Part shown: piece after piece, positions 44,810 through 55,250 of the stretch
How the letters are laid out: every line of letters begins with the position of its first letter
Position numbering within the stretch: position 1 is the first letter of the stretch
From: Zymoseptoria tritici IPO323
Lineage: Eukaryota > Ascomycota > Dothideomycetes > Mycosphaerellales > Mycosphaerellaceae
Direction of reading: 5' to 3'
Assembly (NCBI RefSeq): GCF_000219625.1
Contig: NC_018203.1
Coordinates: forward strand, 124,001-188,000
DNA length: 64,000 nucleotides
The notes under the pieces: generated by a model
Told to the model about the DNA's origin: nothing
The model's database searches: none
Seen by the model: the letters and a program-made list of their open reading frames with translations, nothing else
Program-made: the position numbers and the translations under genes

Positions 44810-44960
44810 AGAGCGAATATAGTCGCTATTATCCGCCTTCTTCGGAATAAAGTTTACGATGTCTATCGACACTACGGCGTCTAAACTATCGACGATATAG
44901 AACTAAGTAAAGGTTCTTAGCGCCGCCGAGGCCCCCTCCGACTCGATAAAGAAGACTATA
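44810..44960 (+). pseudogene. Copia A gag, 5' part (truncated)
   Basis: The frame reads LLSAFFGIKFTMSIDTTASK, then KVLSAAEAPSDSIKKTI, up to the chromovirus insertion. It belongs to the middle of a UBN2-type copia gag domain, so roughly the first hundred residues and the 5' LTR are missing. The break near 44810 coincides with the loss of the RIP signature, so the element was cut here after it had been mutated, or the flank was joined later. Confidence 0.75.
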
Positions 44961-45319
44961 TGTTATGTCTCACACTTCCGAAGAGGTATAAGGCACGGGT
45001 TGGTGCTCGTCAGTTTAAGAAACAAGTGTTCTTGCAATAGATGCGAGTGAAGGCGGGAATTCTAATTAGTAAGATTAAACAATAAGTTGTACACGATGTT
45101 TAGAAGGAACATCGTTAAGGTCTATATACCTATCGCTATAAGCGTTGCTCTCTATGCTCTCCGCGCTCTCTCGGGATTAGGGAGAGCAGAGAGATTAAGC
45201 TGCTCTCTTATAATCTCTTACTAAGCGGGAGATTAGAGGGATTACTAAGGAGAAGGGTCTCTCGTCTAATAAGGCCGAGGGCACCCTGGTTCTCCTACTG
45301 TTCGTGCATGCCCGTAACA
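44961..45319 (-). repeat. Chromovirus LTR (3' LTR of the element)
   Basis: 359 bp, TGTTA..TAACA. It differs from the other LTR at 13 positions, all transitions, of which 12 are TA against CA or TG. It contains potential stem-loops: GATGTT..AACATC near 45094, and GCTCTCC..GGGAGAGC with flanking CTCTC/GAGAG near 45147-45195. Confidence 0.93.
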
Positions 45320-45981
45320 CTATCCCCCTTCTAGACTAGCTTCGTCCCGAAGCTTTATCTAGTACTACGTTCTTCCTCGTCTACTTTGTCGTTATTAGAA
45401 TAACTTCTTGTCCTTTCCCTAACTGCAATCTGTCCGTCTATCTATCCCTATCGGCACACACCCTCCGTCGTCGTAAGAAGGCCGTCTAGATTTTCGAGGA
45501 AGGAGACACTACGATAAAGGCATACAGCTCGTATAAAGAGAAGGGCCGAGTTTGTCGGGTATACATCTCGTCGGGTCGGTGTGCGGAGTACTAGCAGCAC
45601 AATTTGAAAGGTTGTAACGCGAAGGTTACGGAAAGCAAGTAGAAACGCCTTGCTTCTAAGCGAAGCAGGCTTCTTCTTAAGCTAGACGCAGCAAAGGAGG
45701 CGCTAGCTACTGCTTACGCGAAGGAAATGCGTCTTCGCAAGTAACTAAATGCTGTAGATCGAAAGGTCGCCGAAGGTCGTGCTTTAGGGGACCGCGTACT
45801 CGTAGAGGAGTGTTCCGAGGAGCAGCCGGTTCCTAGCGATCCGTCCTCCGATCCGCCTCTTGCCTTGTCTCCTTAGACCTAGAGCGCTATAGGCGGCATA
45901 GAGGACGCCTTCTAGGACGGGCCTCTTCCTTCGTTCCTAGATACAAATGAAATTCCTACTAAAGAAAGTAGTAGTTTATAA
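45320..45981 (+). pseudogene. Antisense frame in the chromovirus: cysteine cluster plus coiled coil
   Basis: Opposite to the element's own coding strand, and beyond its pol stop, a frame of about 216 codons runs to a TAA at 45979. Its seven internal stops are six TAG and one TAA, all readable as mutated Gln codons. The frame holds CPFPNC, a basic RRRKK run, then (45553-45615) a cluster that reads C-x2-C-x5-C-x2-C-x7-C once two TAC codons are taken as mutated TGC. A Lys/Leu/Ala-rich coiled coil follows (about 45640-45800), then an acidic, Pro/Ser-rich tail. Cysteine cluster plus coiled coil recalls fungal zinc-cluster regulators. Similar anonymous fungal proteins exist, but I cannot name a family. 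No protein can be made now. Confidence 0.55.
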
Positions 45982-46004
45982 TAGTTCGTAATTCTTCCTA
46001 TTCC

Positions 46005-46073
46005 GTTAAGGCAGTTAGTGCAGCTGGTTAACGTATTTAACTAGTGTCCTAGGTTCGATTCCTAGTCTTAGTA
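46005..46073 (+). tRNA. Degenerate tRNA-like sequence inside the chromovirus
   Basis: The 69-base sequence folds into a tRNA-like shape. The acceptor stem is GTTAAGG with TCTTAGT (three G-T wobbles). The D arm is GTTA-GTGCAGCTGGT-TAAC and contains an A-box-like TAGTGCAGCTGG. The T arm is a perfect CTAGG-TTCGATT-CCTAG with the B-box core GGTTCGATTCC. The anticodon region is about seven bases too short to make a normal stem and loop, so no anticodon can be called. The wobbles are what RIP of C-G pairs would leave. It lies on the plus strand, about 39 bases beyond the end of the pol frame. It could be a captured, decayed tRNA gene or a tRNA-derived regulatory element. Confidence 0.45.
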
Positions 46074-46077
46074 TTCG

Positions 46078-46112
46078 ATGTACTTCTACCTATAGCGTAG
46101 TTAGAAGTACAT
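46078..46112 (+). other. Hairpin directly after the tRNA-like sequence
   Basis: ATGTACTTCTACC and GTTAGAAGTACAT pair at 12 of 13 positions around a 9-base loop. The hairpin sits between the tRNA-like sequence and the pol stop (46112-46114). It could act in RNA processing or termination on either strand, or be chance. A stem this long in 35 bases is notable. Confidence 0.6.
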
Positions 46113-46114
46113 TA

Positions 46115-46265
46115 CTTTTTGTAGAATTCTTCGAGGAGTTGTCGATAGTTCGAGAGATTCTCTTTTAGCTCCTAGGTATTCTTAGAATCCGGGTATCCTT
46201 TCTATTTAACGAGGTATCGCTAACCTCTCCGTTGTAGGATATTCTCGACTTCGAATTCGTCTTCT
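46115..46265 (-). pseudogene. Chromovirus chromodomain
   Basis: On the minus strand the frame reads EDEFEVENILQRR, then RYLVKWKGYPDSKN, then EPKENLSNYRQLLEEFYKK and a TAA. This is a canonical chromodomain (aromatic cage, VKWKGY core) at the C-terminus of integrase. In chromoviruses it directs integration to heterochromatin with methylated histone H3. The Trp expected after SKNT reads as a mutated stop. Confidence 0.88.
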
Positions 46266-46599
46266 TCTTAGATAGCGAAATAAAATGTTTCCTATAAGGG
46301 TATGTTTGGATCCGCTAGTTCGAGGAGTAATACGTAGAATACTAGGTAAACTTTGGTGTTAGGTAGCAGTTCTAGTCTGTAATTGTTTAGTCCTCGTTTC
46401 TTAGCAATTAAAAATAGTCCGACTTTAACGTAGTCTAATTTCCTAGTCTTTCTTCTAGTTTTCAGATTTTTCGTTAGAAGGTAAGCCTTATCCCCCTCCT
46501 TAAGCTAAGGTGCTATTTTCCGCTTGCTGTTAATAGCCGGGGATATTCTGCGTTGCATCTTAGCAATGCCCTGCTGCAGGTGCGTATGCAGTTTCTTTA

Positions 46600-47400
46600 G
46601 GTCTTCCGCTTTAACTAAGGCTCTGTCGGCCTATAGGTTGTCGCGTAGTGTGTAGAAGAGGTTTAGGTTCTTTCCAAAATTAGTAAAGAACGGTAAGACC
46701 TTCGTTATCTCCGACTAGCGGTTGTTTAAAGCTAGTTGTGCTATAGGTAGTAGCGATACCTAGTTGTTTTAAGCATAATTTACGTAGTGTCTAAGGTACA
46801 CTTCTAGTAATTAGTTTATTCTTTCTGTTTGTCTATCCGTCTTAGGGTAGTATAATGTAGACAGTTTGTGCTTGATTCCGATCGCAGCGACTAAGGTCTT
46901 CTAGTAGTTGCTCGTAAAGAGTTTGTCGCGGTCGGTAGTAAATAATAACGGTATTCTATAGTATCTAATTAGTCGGTTAAGGACGAGGTATCCGAGTTGT
47001 ACTACTGTTATGGATTCGCTGTACGGAATAAAGTGTGCGTACTTCGTAAGACGATCGATAATAACCAAAATAGAGTCGTATCGTTGTCTATTCGAGGGAT
47101 CTATAGAGATTAGGAGTTTAACAATAAAGTCTATCGTAACTTCGTCCTATAGCTCCTTCGCTAGTTCCTAGAACTAGATGTGTCCGTATTTTGCATATCG
47201 CTCTGCCTTATTGCGTTAGCAGGTGCTACATTGTTTAACGTACTAATGCACTTTCCGTCGCATCTGCGGGAAGGTGAAGTGTCGTTAGATTAGTTCCGTT
47301 GTACGCGCAATTCCTAGGTGTCCATTCGTTAGTTCGTCGTAGTACCGTCGTATACACTCCGTCTGCTAGTGCTCTAGCACTTGTCGTTTTCCTTAAGCGA
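46600..47400 (-). pseudogene. Chromovirus integrase
   Basis: On the minus strand the zinc-binding N-domain is visible as NGHLGIARTTELI (first His pair region) and QCSTCQRNKAERY (C-x2-C, about 47200-47235). The catalytic core follows towards 46750, interrupted by Gln-to-stop changes. It would catalyse insertion of the element's cDNA. The chromodomain follows downstream. Confidence 0.8.
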
Positions 47401-47539
47401 TGGGAAATTCTTCCCTGTCGTCGCTCGTGATCCTTAGCATGTAGTTAAATTCGAGAACGTTAGCACTAAGGCTGCTATCTGCGTTCTTCTTTAAAATGCT
47501 ATGTTTAAGAGGATCCTTTCCTTCTATGTAGTTACTTCT

Positions 47540-48080
47540 TCGGCTAAGCGCGTCTGCCTGTCTATTGTCTTTGCCTAGAGTATATCGGATCTCGAATTTG
47601 TATTGTCCGAGGAGCTTAGACTAACGAGTCTGTCGTCGGTTTAAAACCTTAGTAGTCGTAAAGGTAACGAGGTTCTTGTAGTCCGTAAGGATAATTAGTC
47701 TAGGCGCTCCTTCGACATATACTCTCTAGTGCTGTAATGCGGCTACGATAGCAAGTAACTCCTTATTATAGATGTCGTAATTCTGTTCCGTAGGTAACAT
47801 CTTGCGTAAGTAGTACGCAATTAGATAGCGCTTGCTATTTCGCTCTTGCGTTATATAGGCTCCGATGGCTATATCTAACGCGTCTGTTTCGATTTAGAGT
47901 AGTAGGGAAGGGTTATACATTTGGAGTGTTAGTACTTGCGAGCACATGTCCTTTAACAGCTCAAATGCCTTTTTCTGTCCCGTATCCTATTTAAACGCTT
48001 CGTCCTTTCTTATAAGCTTAGTAAGTAGCATCGCGATTTTCGAGTAGTTAGCGATGAACTTTCGGTTGTAGTTTGCCAAG
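47540..48080 (-). pseudogene. Chromovirus RNase H and tether
   Basis: The minus-strand frame gives TDALDIAIGAYITQER, YDIYNKELLAIVAALQHWR (the NKELLA helix of Ty3 RNase H), LTDYKNLVTF, and the tail KDNRQADALSRR. This degrades the RNA strand during reverse transcription. Asp-to-Asn and Gln-to-stop changes fit RIP. Confidence 0.82.
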
Positions 48081-48960
48081 CCTAAGAAGGATTGTACGTC
48101 CTTAACGTTCTGTAGTTAAGGCTATTCCCGGATCGATTCTGTCTTTGCGGGGTCGATGCTAATTCCTTATGTTCCTACAATAAAGCCTAGGAACTTAACT
48201 TCCTTCTTATAGAACTCGCACTTCTTTAGTGCGGTCTTAAAGTTAGTCCTAGATAGTCGGCGGAAGACTTCTTTAACATCCTTTACGTAATCGGCCAGCG
48301 ACCCCTTTGTAAAGATAAGGATGTCGTCGATGTATGCAATAACGGAGATGTCGAGTAGGTCTTTTAGGGTCTCGTTAATTAAGGCCTGGTAGGTTGCCGG
48401 CGCATTAGTAAGTCCTATCGGCATAACAAGGTACTCGTAGAGTCCGTATCTCGTTCGTATTGCTGTTTTCCATTCTTCGCCTTTTCTTATCCGGATTCCG
48501 TAGAATGCATCCTTAAGATTGATTTTCGTAAACTAATCTGCGCTAACGAGTCGGTCCAGGGACTCGTCGATGTTAGGCAGAGGGTATCGATTCTTAATTG
48601 TAATGTCGTTAAGCTTGCGGAAGTCGGCTACTAGCCGCAAGTCGTCGGGGTTTCCTGCTTTTAGAACGAATAGAATTGGTAATGTAGCTAGGGACCTGGA
48701 CTCGCGTATCCAGCCCTTGCTTAGCATATTCTTTAACTATTCCCGGAGCGCTTTTAATTCTTTCTCGGATAGCGCGTAGATAAGTCCCTATAGAGGCTCC
48801 TTTCCTAGTTAAAGTTCGATTATGTAGTCCTATAGTTCGTGTATAGGTAAGGCTTCGAGCCCTTCCTCTTCCTAAAAGAGGCGCTTCTATTCGTTATACT
48901 CTTTAGGGATCTTAAGTAGGGCGTTACTTCTACTTTTGCTCGTAACCTTGTAACCCGGCT
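48080..48960 (-). pseudogene. Chromovirus reverse transcriptase
   Basis: On the minus strand: [20 protein letters not shown], then [11 protein letters not shown], then MPIGLTNAPATYQALINETL and the catalytic AYIDDILIF (YIDD at 48323-48334), then KKEVKFLGFIV. These are the standard Ty3/gypsy RT blocks in order. Two stretches of 64 and 85 codons are still open, reflecting lighter RIP than in the copia elements. The fragment is a relic, since stops separate the blocks. Confidence 0.88.
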
Positions 48961-49339
48961 TGCCCGTACTAGTGTCTGTCCGAGTTAGAACACCTCTCGT
49001 GTTTCCTATCGATTAGGACTGCGTTGTAGCGCCAAATTCCCTAATCTTATCTACCGTCGAACGCTGTCGGCGCGTGGGCCGAATGTCGATAACGCAATCG
49101 CATTCCGTGAATTTAAGTACTCCTGTCATCTAGTTTACTACTGGGTTATGCTTTCTTAACTAAGGTATGCCTAGAACGATGTCGTGACTAGCTATGTCGA
49201 CGATATCTAGGACAACTTCCTCGTAGTGCCGTTAGAGAGCTAGTAGTATCGGTATTGTCTCTCGATCTACATTAGGTAGGGGTAATCTATCGACTGCGAT
49301 TAATTCATACCTATCCTTCTTGCGTCGGGTTGCGATCCT

Positions 49340-49460
49340 CGTACGCGTAACGAACGACTAGGACGCAAAGTTTCTACTTGCGCCTAAGTCGATTATAGCA
49401 CTTGTCTTGTGCCCGTTAACAATAACTTGTATACGGAGGACTGCTATTAATGCTTAGACA
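49340..49460 (-). pseudogene. Chromovirus aspartic protease
   Basis: The minus-strand frame reads NGHKTSAIIDLGASRNFASQ, carrying the D-[LST]-G-A active-site motif at about 49364-49397 (family form D-S-G-A). It would cut the gag-pol polyprotein. Confidence 0.75.
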
Positions 49461-50299
49461 TTTGTTGCGACATTAAACTCCCTTCGGTCGTCCGTTCCTA
49501 GAGAGTCGATCCTTTTCCCGACTAGTGTTAGTTCAACTAGTCGTTAATGATCTTCTTGTGTTTTCTAGCGGAGTCGTTTATTTCCTTTTCTTGTCGTGTT
49601 TTAATAACTACTCGAGGTTGCTAGTAGATCTAAAACTGTCGGTATAATTCTTTTGTAGAGTAAACCGATTCTCGCATTCGTCTTATAACTACATCGCCGT
49701 ACGGCGTAATATATCCGTATAGAGTAAAGGTAGATCCGATTAGGGGACATTCTTACACGATCGTATAGAAGTCGTTTTAAGGTTCTAGTTGTAGGCGGCT
49801 CTAAACTGCTCGTCGCATCTGGTTAAGCATGCAATCGAAGTTCTCGGCGTAGAGTAGTCTTTGCCCTTCTTCCTTGGGGAATATTTCTTCACTCTTCCTA
49901 GTTAATAAGAGTACTAGTTCGGCTAGGGGCTAAGGTGCATCTATGCTAAATTCCAGTAGCATGTTCTCGTTCTCGCCTAGTTCGTCTAATTCGTCGTCGC
50001 TAGAGCTGGAGCTCTTAGATTCCTCGATCTCCTCGGGAATCCTATCTATAGGAGGCACGTTTTCCTTGTCCTCGTATAGCTCTATTTCTTCCTCGCTCGA
50101 TTCTACTACTTCTTGGTTTAGGCAGTCGATTTAGCGGAGGTGTTGCTCCTGTGCTAGTCCTTAGGCGGTGTCGTAGGTGTAGGGGAATTCCTCCTAATGC
50201 TTACACTATCCGGCGCGATACTTATCTTTCTAATGTTCGCCGCAGTCTCGGTCTTGGCAGTTGTCCTAACGAAGGGCACCGCACCCCGAGTCTGCACGT

Positions 50300-51260
50300 A
50301 GGACTATTCTAAAGGTTCGTCTTTCCTTTAGCTACATCGTGTTAAACTGTCGTCGTAATACTATGTTCCTCTGGCGACAGTCCCTTGCTATGTGTCCTTT
50401 GTTACTACAGGCGTAGCAAGTTAGTCCTTCCTACTTTCTTCCGTTGTTCCGTCCTCCCTACTTCTTCTGAGCGAAGCGTCGTCCTTTAGTCGTGACATCT
50501 AGTTCTATTAGCATTGGACTATAGGGGTCGCTGTAGCGAGGCTTCCCTTAGTTAGCGAACTAGTTTCGTCCGAAGCGAGCCTTATCGTTATTATAGGTCT
50601 TAAAGGTCCCTCCTAGGTTTCCTCCAAACCTCTTGCCCTAGTAGAGTTTATATAGCTGATTATCTAAATAGATAGATGCTTAAATCAGGCTGTCGAGAGA
50701 GCTAGCATCTCTACCGTAGCGTATAAGCTCTGCCTTAACTAAGTCTTTCAACCCTTCTTTAAACGTGTCTATTAAGGACTTGTCGTTCTATCCCGTAATA
50801 ACAGAGTATTCCTTGAACTTAGCGGCATACTCGGCGGCCGAAGTTTTCTGTCTTATTCCTCTAATAACTCGAATAGCGGTGTTCTGTTCATTAGAGATTC
50901 CGAACAGCTTCTTAACTTCTTTCTTAAACACCATATAATTCTTAAACATTCCGATGTCGTCGACCTTACGCATGCTGTCGAGGTAGCTACGGAGGTAAGG
51001 CTTCATCTAGTGCTAGGCACGTCTACGGAGGAAGGTAGTAGCGAACAGAGTATACTACTTACGCTCCAACTTCTCGTTAAACATAAGATACATATCTATC
51101 TAGTTAAGCCAGTCGTCGAGTTTATCCCGGTCTCCATAGTAGAAGTCCGGCTTAGCAACTTTAAAGTTAATCTCGGCATCGTTGTCGTTGTCTTCGTTGT
51201 CGGAGGTAATTATCGGGTCGGGTTTGTTAGACGGTAGGGAGCGGATCCTTCCGGCTTTAC
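50300..51260 (-). pseudogene. Chromovirus gag with CCHC zinc knuckle
   Basis: On the minus strand a gag-type helical region (MKPYLRSYLDSMRKVDDIGM, VFKKEVKKLFGISNEQNTAI, AAEYAAKFKEYSVITG; about 50790-51006) is followed by a Gly/Arg-rich stretch and one zinc knuckle CYACSNKGHIARDC at 50377-50418. This matches Ty3/gypsy retrotransposon gag plus nucleocapsid. Several stops replace Gln or Trp codons. Confidence 0.85.
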
Positions 51261-51317
51261 TAGGCGCGGGTGTGCCCCGAACACTTAAAGAACTTATCCT
51301 TTAAGGGTGTACAAAGT

Positions 51318-51676
51318 TGTTATATCTCACACTTCCGAAGAGGTATAAGGCACGGGTTAGTGCTCGTTAGTTTAAGAAACAAGTGTTCTTATAATAGATG
51401 CGAGTAAAGGCGGGAATTCCAATTAGTAAGATTGAACAATAAGTTGTACACGATGTTTAGAAGGAACATCGTTAAGGTCTATATACCTATCGCTGTAAGT
51501 GTTGCTCTCTATGCTCTCCGCGCTCTCTCGGGATTAGGGAGAGCAGAGAGATTAAGCTACTCTCTTATAATCTCTTGCTAAGCGGGAGATTAGAGGGATT
51601 ACTGAGGAGAAGGGTCTCTCGTCTAATAAGGCCGAGGGCACCCTGGTTCTCCTACTGTTCGTGCATGCCCGTAACA
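51318..51676 (-). repeat. Chromovirus LTR (5' LTR of the element)
   Basis: 359 bp, TGTTA..TAACA, paired with 44961-45319 and flanked outside by CTATA. The equal lengths and absence of gaps show that only base substitutions have accumulated since insertion. Confidence 0.93.
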
Positions 51677-52470
51677 CTATACTCCTAAAGACACTCGGCG
51701 AAGAGTATAAGTCTACGGTTTTTACTCTTAAAGCCGCCGGACTTTCGAAGCTTTCTTACGACGATGTCGTAAACCGGCTTAAAGAGACCGAGTACGGAAT
51801 CGAAGAAGACGAAGAGTTACTAGCCTATACTACTAAGGCTAAGTATCGGTAAGCGAATCGATTAAAAGAATCGAAAGAACCTAAGGGTTCTAAGCCGAAA
51901 TCGAAGAAAGATAGATAAAGAGTGCTACTTCTATAAGAAGAAAGGGCACTTTATTACTAAATGCCGACTTCGAATAAAGAAAGAATAAGAGGCTTCTAAG
52001 TCGGGGAAGCCCGAGGAAGCTCGTATAGTAATAGCTAAGGCGTAGACTATTTTATCGTTAAACGAAAACGATTCGAAATCGGTAAATTAGATACTAGACT
52101 CCGGGTACTCGTAGTATATTACTTACGACAAGACGAAATTCGTTTCCTTAAACGAATAGGCCGGTACGGTTACTATAGCTAACCGTAAAGAACTCGATAT
52201 CGCCGGCAAAGGTACGGCTAAGATAGAGCTACCTACTAAGGTAGTTACTCTATCCGACGTACTATACGTCCCGGACATCGGTTATAACCTACTCTCGATA
52301 AGCTAGCTCGCCGACAAAGGTATAACGACTCTATTTAGTAAAGAGAAAGCCGAAATACGCCGAAATAATAACGTTTTAGCTACTAGCTATAGGTAAGGAC
52401 GTAGCTATATTCTTAAAGAAACTATAGCTTCCCGAGTAGCTACTACGGAGTCGAAACAGTCTACGAAAGA
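51677..52470 (+). pseudogene. Copia A gag 3' part, zinc knuckle and protease
   Basis: The gag frame resumes with LLKTLGEEYKSTVFTLKAAG and LSYDDVVNRLKETEYG, which complete the UBN2-type domain interrupted by the chromovirus. After a one-base shift near 51905 comes CYFYKKKGHFITKC (51923-51964), a CCHC knuckle whose second Cys has become Tyr (TGT to TAT). The protease motif LDSGYS lies near 52090, with Cys again changed to Tyr. Confidence 0.82.
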
Positions 52471-53340
52471 GTCTATACTTTAGTATCGACGCCTCGGATA
52501 CCCGGGAAACGATAAGCTCGTTATAGCTCCTAAGGGGCTATCCGGACTTCCTACGCTATATCCTATTAAGGATATATACGAGACTTACGAGCTATCGAAG
52601 GCAACTCGACAACAAAGCCGTAAACCGGCCGAGAGAGCTACTAAACCTCTCGAAAGAGTCTATATCGACTTTTAGGGGCTTTATAAGTATAAGACCCTCG
52701 CCGGGAATCGATATATCCTTACTATTACGGACGACTACTCCTATAAGAGTTAGATCGAGCTTTATAAGACCCGGGACGAGGTATATACCTATATACGACT
52801 ATAGCGGCGTATAGCTAAGCGAGAGAGTAGCGAATCGCTTACCCGACTTATTACTATTTAAGTAGATAACGCTAAGGAGTTCCTTAAGCTATAGGACGTC
52901 TTCGAAGACGTATAGATCGAGACGACTATACCGTATACGCCCGAACAGAACGGCGTAGCGGAAAGGTAGAACTATACGCTTACGACCTTAGTAAGATCTC
53001 TTTTAGGTAGCGTAAGACTACCTAAATACCTTTAGGGCGAAGCTATTGCTACGGCTTATTATCTATAGAATAGAACTCCGAGGAAAGGCGAAGAGAAGAC
53101 TCCCGAAGAGCTCTTTACCGGTACGAAACCTAGCGGACAACACTTACGGGTATTCGGTTGTTTAGCTTATACTTATATTCCTACGGAGAAGAGAGATAAG
53201 CTAGACGATTGCTCTTATACCGGTATCTTTATCGGCTATAGCCCGTCTACGAAATAGTACCGGATCTTTAACCCTCGAACGAAAGCTATAAAGCTAGCGA
53301 GCTCTATTCGTTTCGACGAGGATAAGAGAGGGGGAGACGT
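52470..53340 (+). pseudogene. Copia A integrase
   Basis: The frame reads YRRLGYPGNDKLVIAPKGL (HHCC zinc motif with His changed to Tyr), PLERVYIDF, NRYILTITDDYSYKS, then PYTPEQNGVAERQNYTLTTL, LLGSVRLPKYLQGEAIATA and LRVFGCLAYTYIP. These are the standard core and C-terminal blocks of copia integrase, including the catalytic Asp residues and the QNG..ER motif with the third acidic residue. Many stops replace Gln or Trp. Confidence 0.85.
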
Positions 53341-53749
53341 CTTCTATCCTACGGATATAGTACTTAACGAGCAAGTACCTATTAAAACCGTACCTAGGAC
53401 GCCCGAGGAGATCGAATTCGACCTAGATAACGACGAGGAAGTAGCTACGAACGAAGCTACGAACGAAGACGAAGATAATACGATAGTAGTACGTCCGCGA
53501 GGGACTACTACGACTACTACGGCTACCGGACAGCCTAGTAGAACCGACGAAGAGACTACGTAGACGACGAGCCGCTTTCCTACTCGGGAACGAAGGTAAC
53601 CCGATAGGTATACGCTATACGAAGCCCGTAAAGTAGACTACTCTCCTACGATAGAGATAGCTACTCTAAAGACATACGACGAGGCTATAAAGAGCGCATA
53701 ACATCGAGAGTAGAAATAAGCTATAGACAAAGAGCTATCGTCTCTATTC

Positions 53750-54480
53750 TCTATAGGAACGCTTAATATAGTACCTCGTCCGAAGGGAAAGAGTATTAAG
53801 CTCGTAGGATCGAAGTAGGTCTTTAAGCTTAAGCTCTTACCTAACGGGCAAATCGACGTATATAAGGCTCGAGTAGTCGGTAAGGGATATAGCTAACGAT
53901 ACGGGGTAGACTATACCGAAACGTTTAGCCCCGTAGTACGTCTCGAGAGCCTACTACTCCTCTTAGCTATAGTAGCTATACGAGGACTAGTTATATACTA
54001 AATAGACGTCGTTACGGCCTATCTCGAGGGCCCTCTCGAGAAAGAAATATATCTAGAACCTTCTAAAGGTTTAGATATAGAGGAAGACTACGTTATTTAC
54101 CTTATACGAGGACTCTACGGCTTAAAGTAAAGCGGCCGTAACTAGAATAGGCTTATAACTAGCTTCTTTGCCGACCTCGGGCTATACGCTATCCCCGCCG
54201 ACTAGTCCGTCTTTATATCTAAAGACGGGGACGTTATCGTAGCTCTCTACGTCGACGACCTTCTTATACTCGCGGATACGGAAGAGAAGATCGTCTCGCT
54301 TAAGCGTAAGCTTACGGATCGATTTAAAATAAAAGATCTAGGTCCCGCGAGGTACCTACTCGGTATACGGATCGATTACGAAGCCGACGGATCGATAGTA
54401 ATCGATTAAAAGTACTATATCGAAGATATACTTTGCGAGTTTAATATAGAAGATAGCGAGCGGTCTACGTATACTCCGGC
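53750..54480 (+). pseudogene. Copia A reverse transcriptase
   Basis: The blocks are VFKLKLLPNGQIDVYKARVV, VDYTETFSPVVRLESL, IDVVTAYLEGPLEKEIYLEP, LIRGLYGLKQSGRN and the catalytic ALYVDDLLILADT (YVDD at 54248-54259), then DLGPARYLLGIRI. The IN-to-RT spacer is only about 0.4 kb, the usual size, in contrast to copia B. Confidence 0.88.
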
Positions 54481-54559
54481 CTACGGATATACTTCTCTTA
54501 CCCCCCGAGAACCCTCGGATACGCCTATAGACGATAGGGCGTATAGGAGACTAGTCGAA

Positions 54560-55222
54560 AAGCTAAACTAGCTTATATAAGCTACTCGAGCCGATATAGC
54601 GTTCGTAACGTAACGACTAAGCTAGTACTCGGTTAACCCGACTAAGAGACACTTTAACGCCGCTCTCTATGTCCTAAAGTACTTAGGAACGACCCGGGAT
54701 TACGCTATTCGCTTTACGGCTAAGGGTAATAACGAACTAATAGGATACGCCGACTCGGACTATACCGTAGACTCTACGACTAGAAAGTCGACGATAGGCT
54801 ACGTTTTTAAGCTAGCTAACGGCCTTATAAGCTAGTCCTTAAAGCTATAACGTAGCGTATCGACATCTACTACGGAAGCCGAGTATATATCCCTCGGATA
54901 CGCTTCGAAAGAGGCCGTTTAGATTAAGCGTTTCCTCGAGCAAATACGCTATCCTACGGGCTCTATATAACTCTACGGCGATAACGAGGCGTCCCTAGCC
55001 TTAGTTAAGAACCCCGAGTTCTACTCCCGGACTAAGTACTTAGACGTAGCGCTATACTATATACGAGAGCTCGCCGAAGATTAAACGATTAGTATCTCTT
55101 ACTACCTAACGAAAGAGATGCTAGTAGACTACCTTACGAAGCCTTTACCTAAGGTAAAGTACCTCGAAAACGTTCGCTTACTCGGATATACGACTATAGC
55201 GTCTACGGGAAAGACTTCCTAA
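54560..55222 (+). pseudogene. Copia A RNase H
   Basis: The frame gives NPTKRHFNAALYVLKYLGTT, LIGYADSDYTVDSTTRKSTI, STTEAEYISLGYASKEAV, LYGDNEASLALVKNPEFYSR and LVDYLTKPLPKVKY, then a TAA at 55220. These are the copia RNase H blocks with D-E-D-D residues still visible (ADSD, TEAEY, GDNEA). Confidence 0.87.
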
Positions 55223-55250
55223 TACCTACCGGTTTAGGAAGTAGGAGGAG

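Larger units (their letters stand above)
44961..51676 (-). mobile_element. Ty3/gypsy chromovirus, complete, minus strand
   Basis: The 6.7-kb element is bounded by 359-bp LTRs (TGTTA..TAACA) and flanked by the target duplication CTATA on both sides (44956-44960, 51677-51681). On the minus strand the order is gag with CCHC knuckle, protease, reverse transcriptase, RNase H, H2C2 integrase and chromodomain, which defines a chromovirus. A purine tract (AGAAGGGGGATAG, minus strand) adjoins the 3' LTR. I found no obvious tRNA primer site next to the 5' LTR. Many Gln codons have become TAG/TAA, but CpA/TpG depletion is milder than in the copia element it interrupts, as expected for a later insertion. 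The 3' region also holds an antisense frame and a tRNA-like sequence. Confidence 0.92.

Noticed and set aside
48167..48727. Two open frames in the chromovirus RT that might be read as functional genes
   Set aside because: They are fragments of one RT domain separated by RIP stops, with no own start context.
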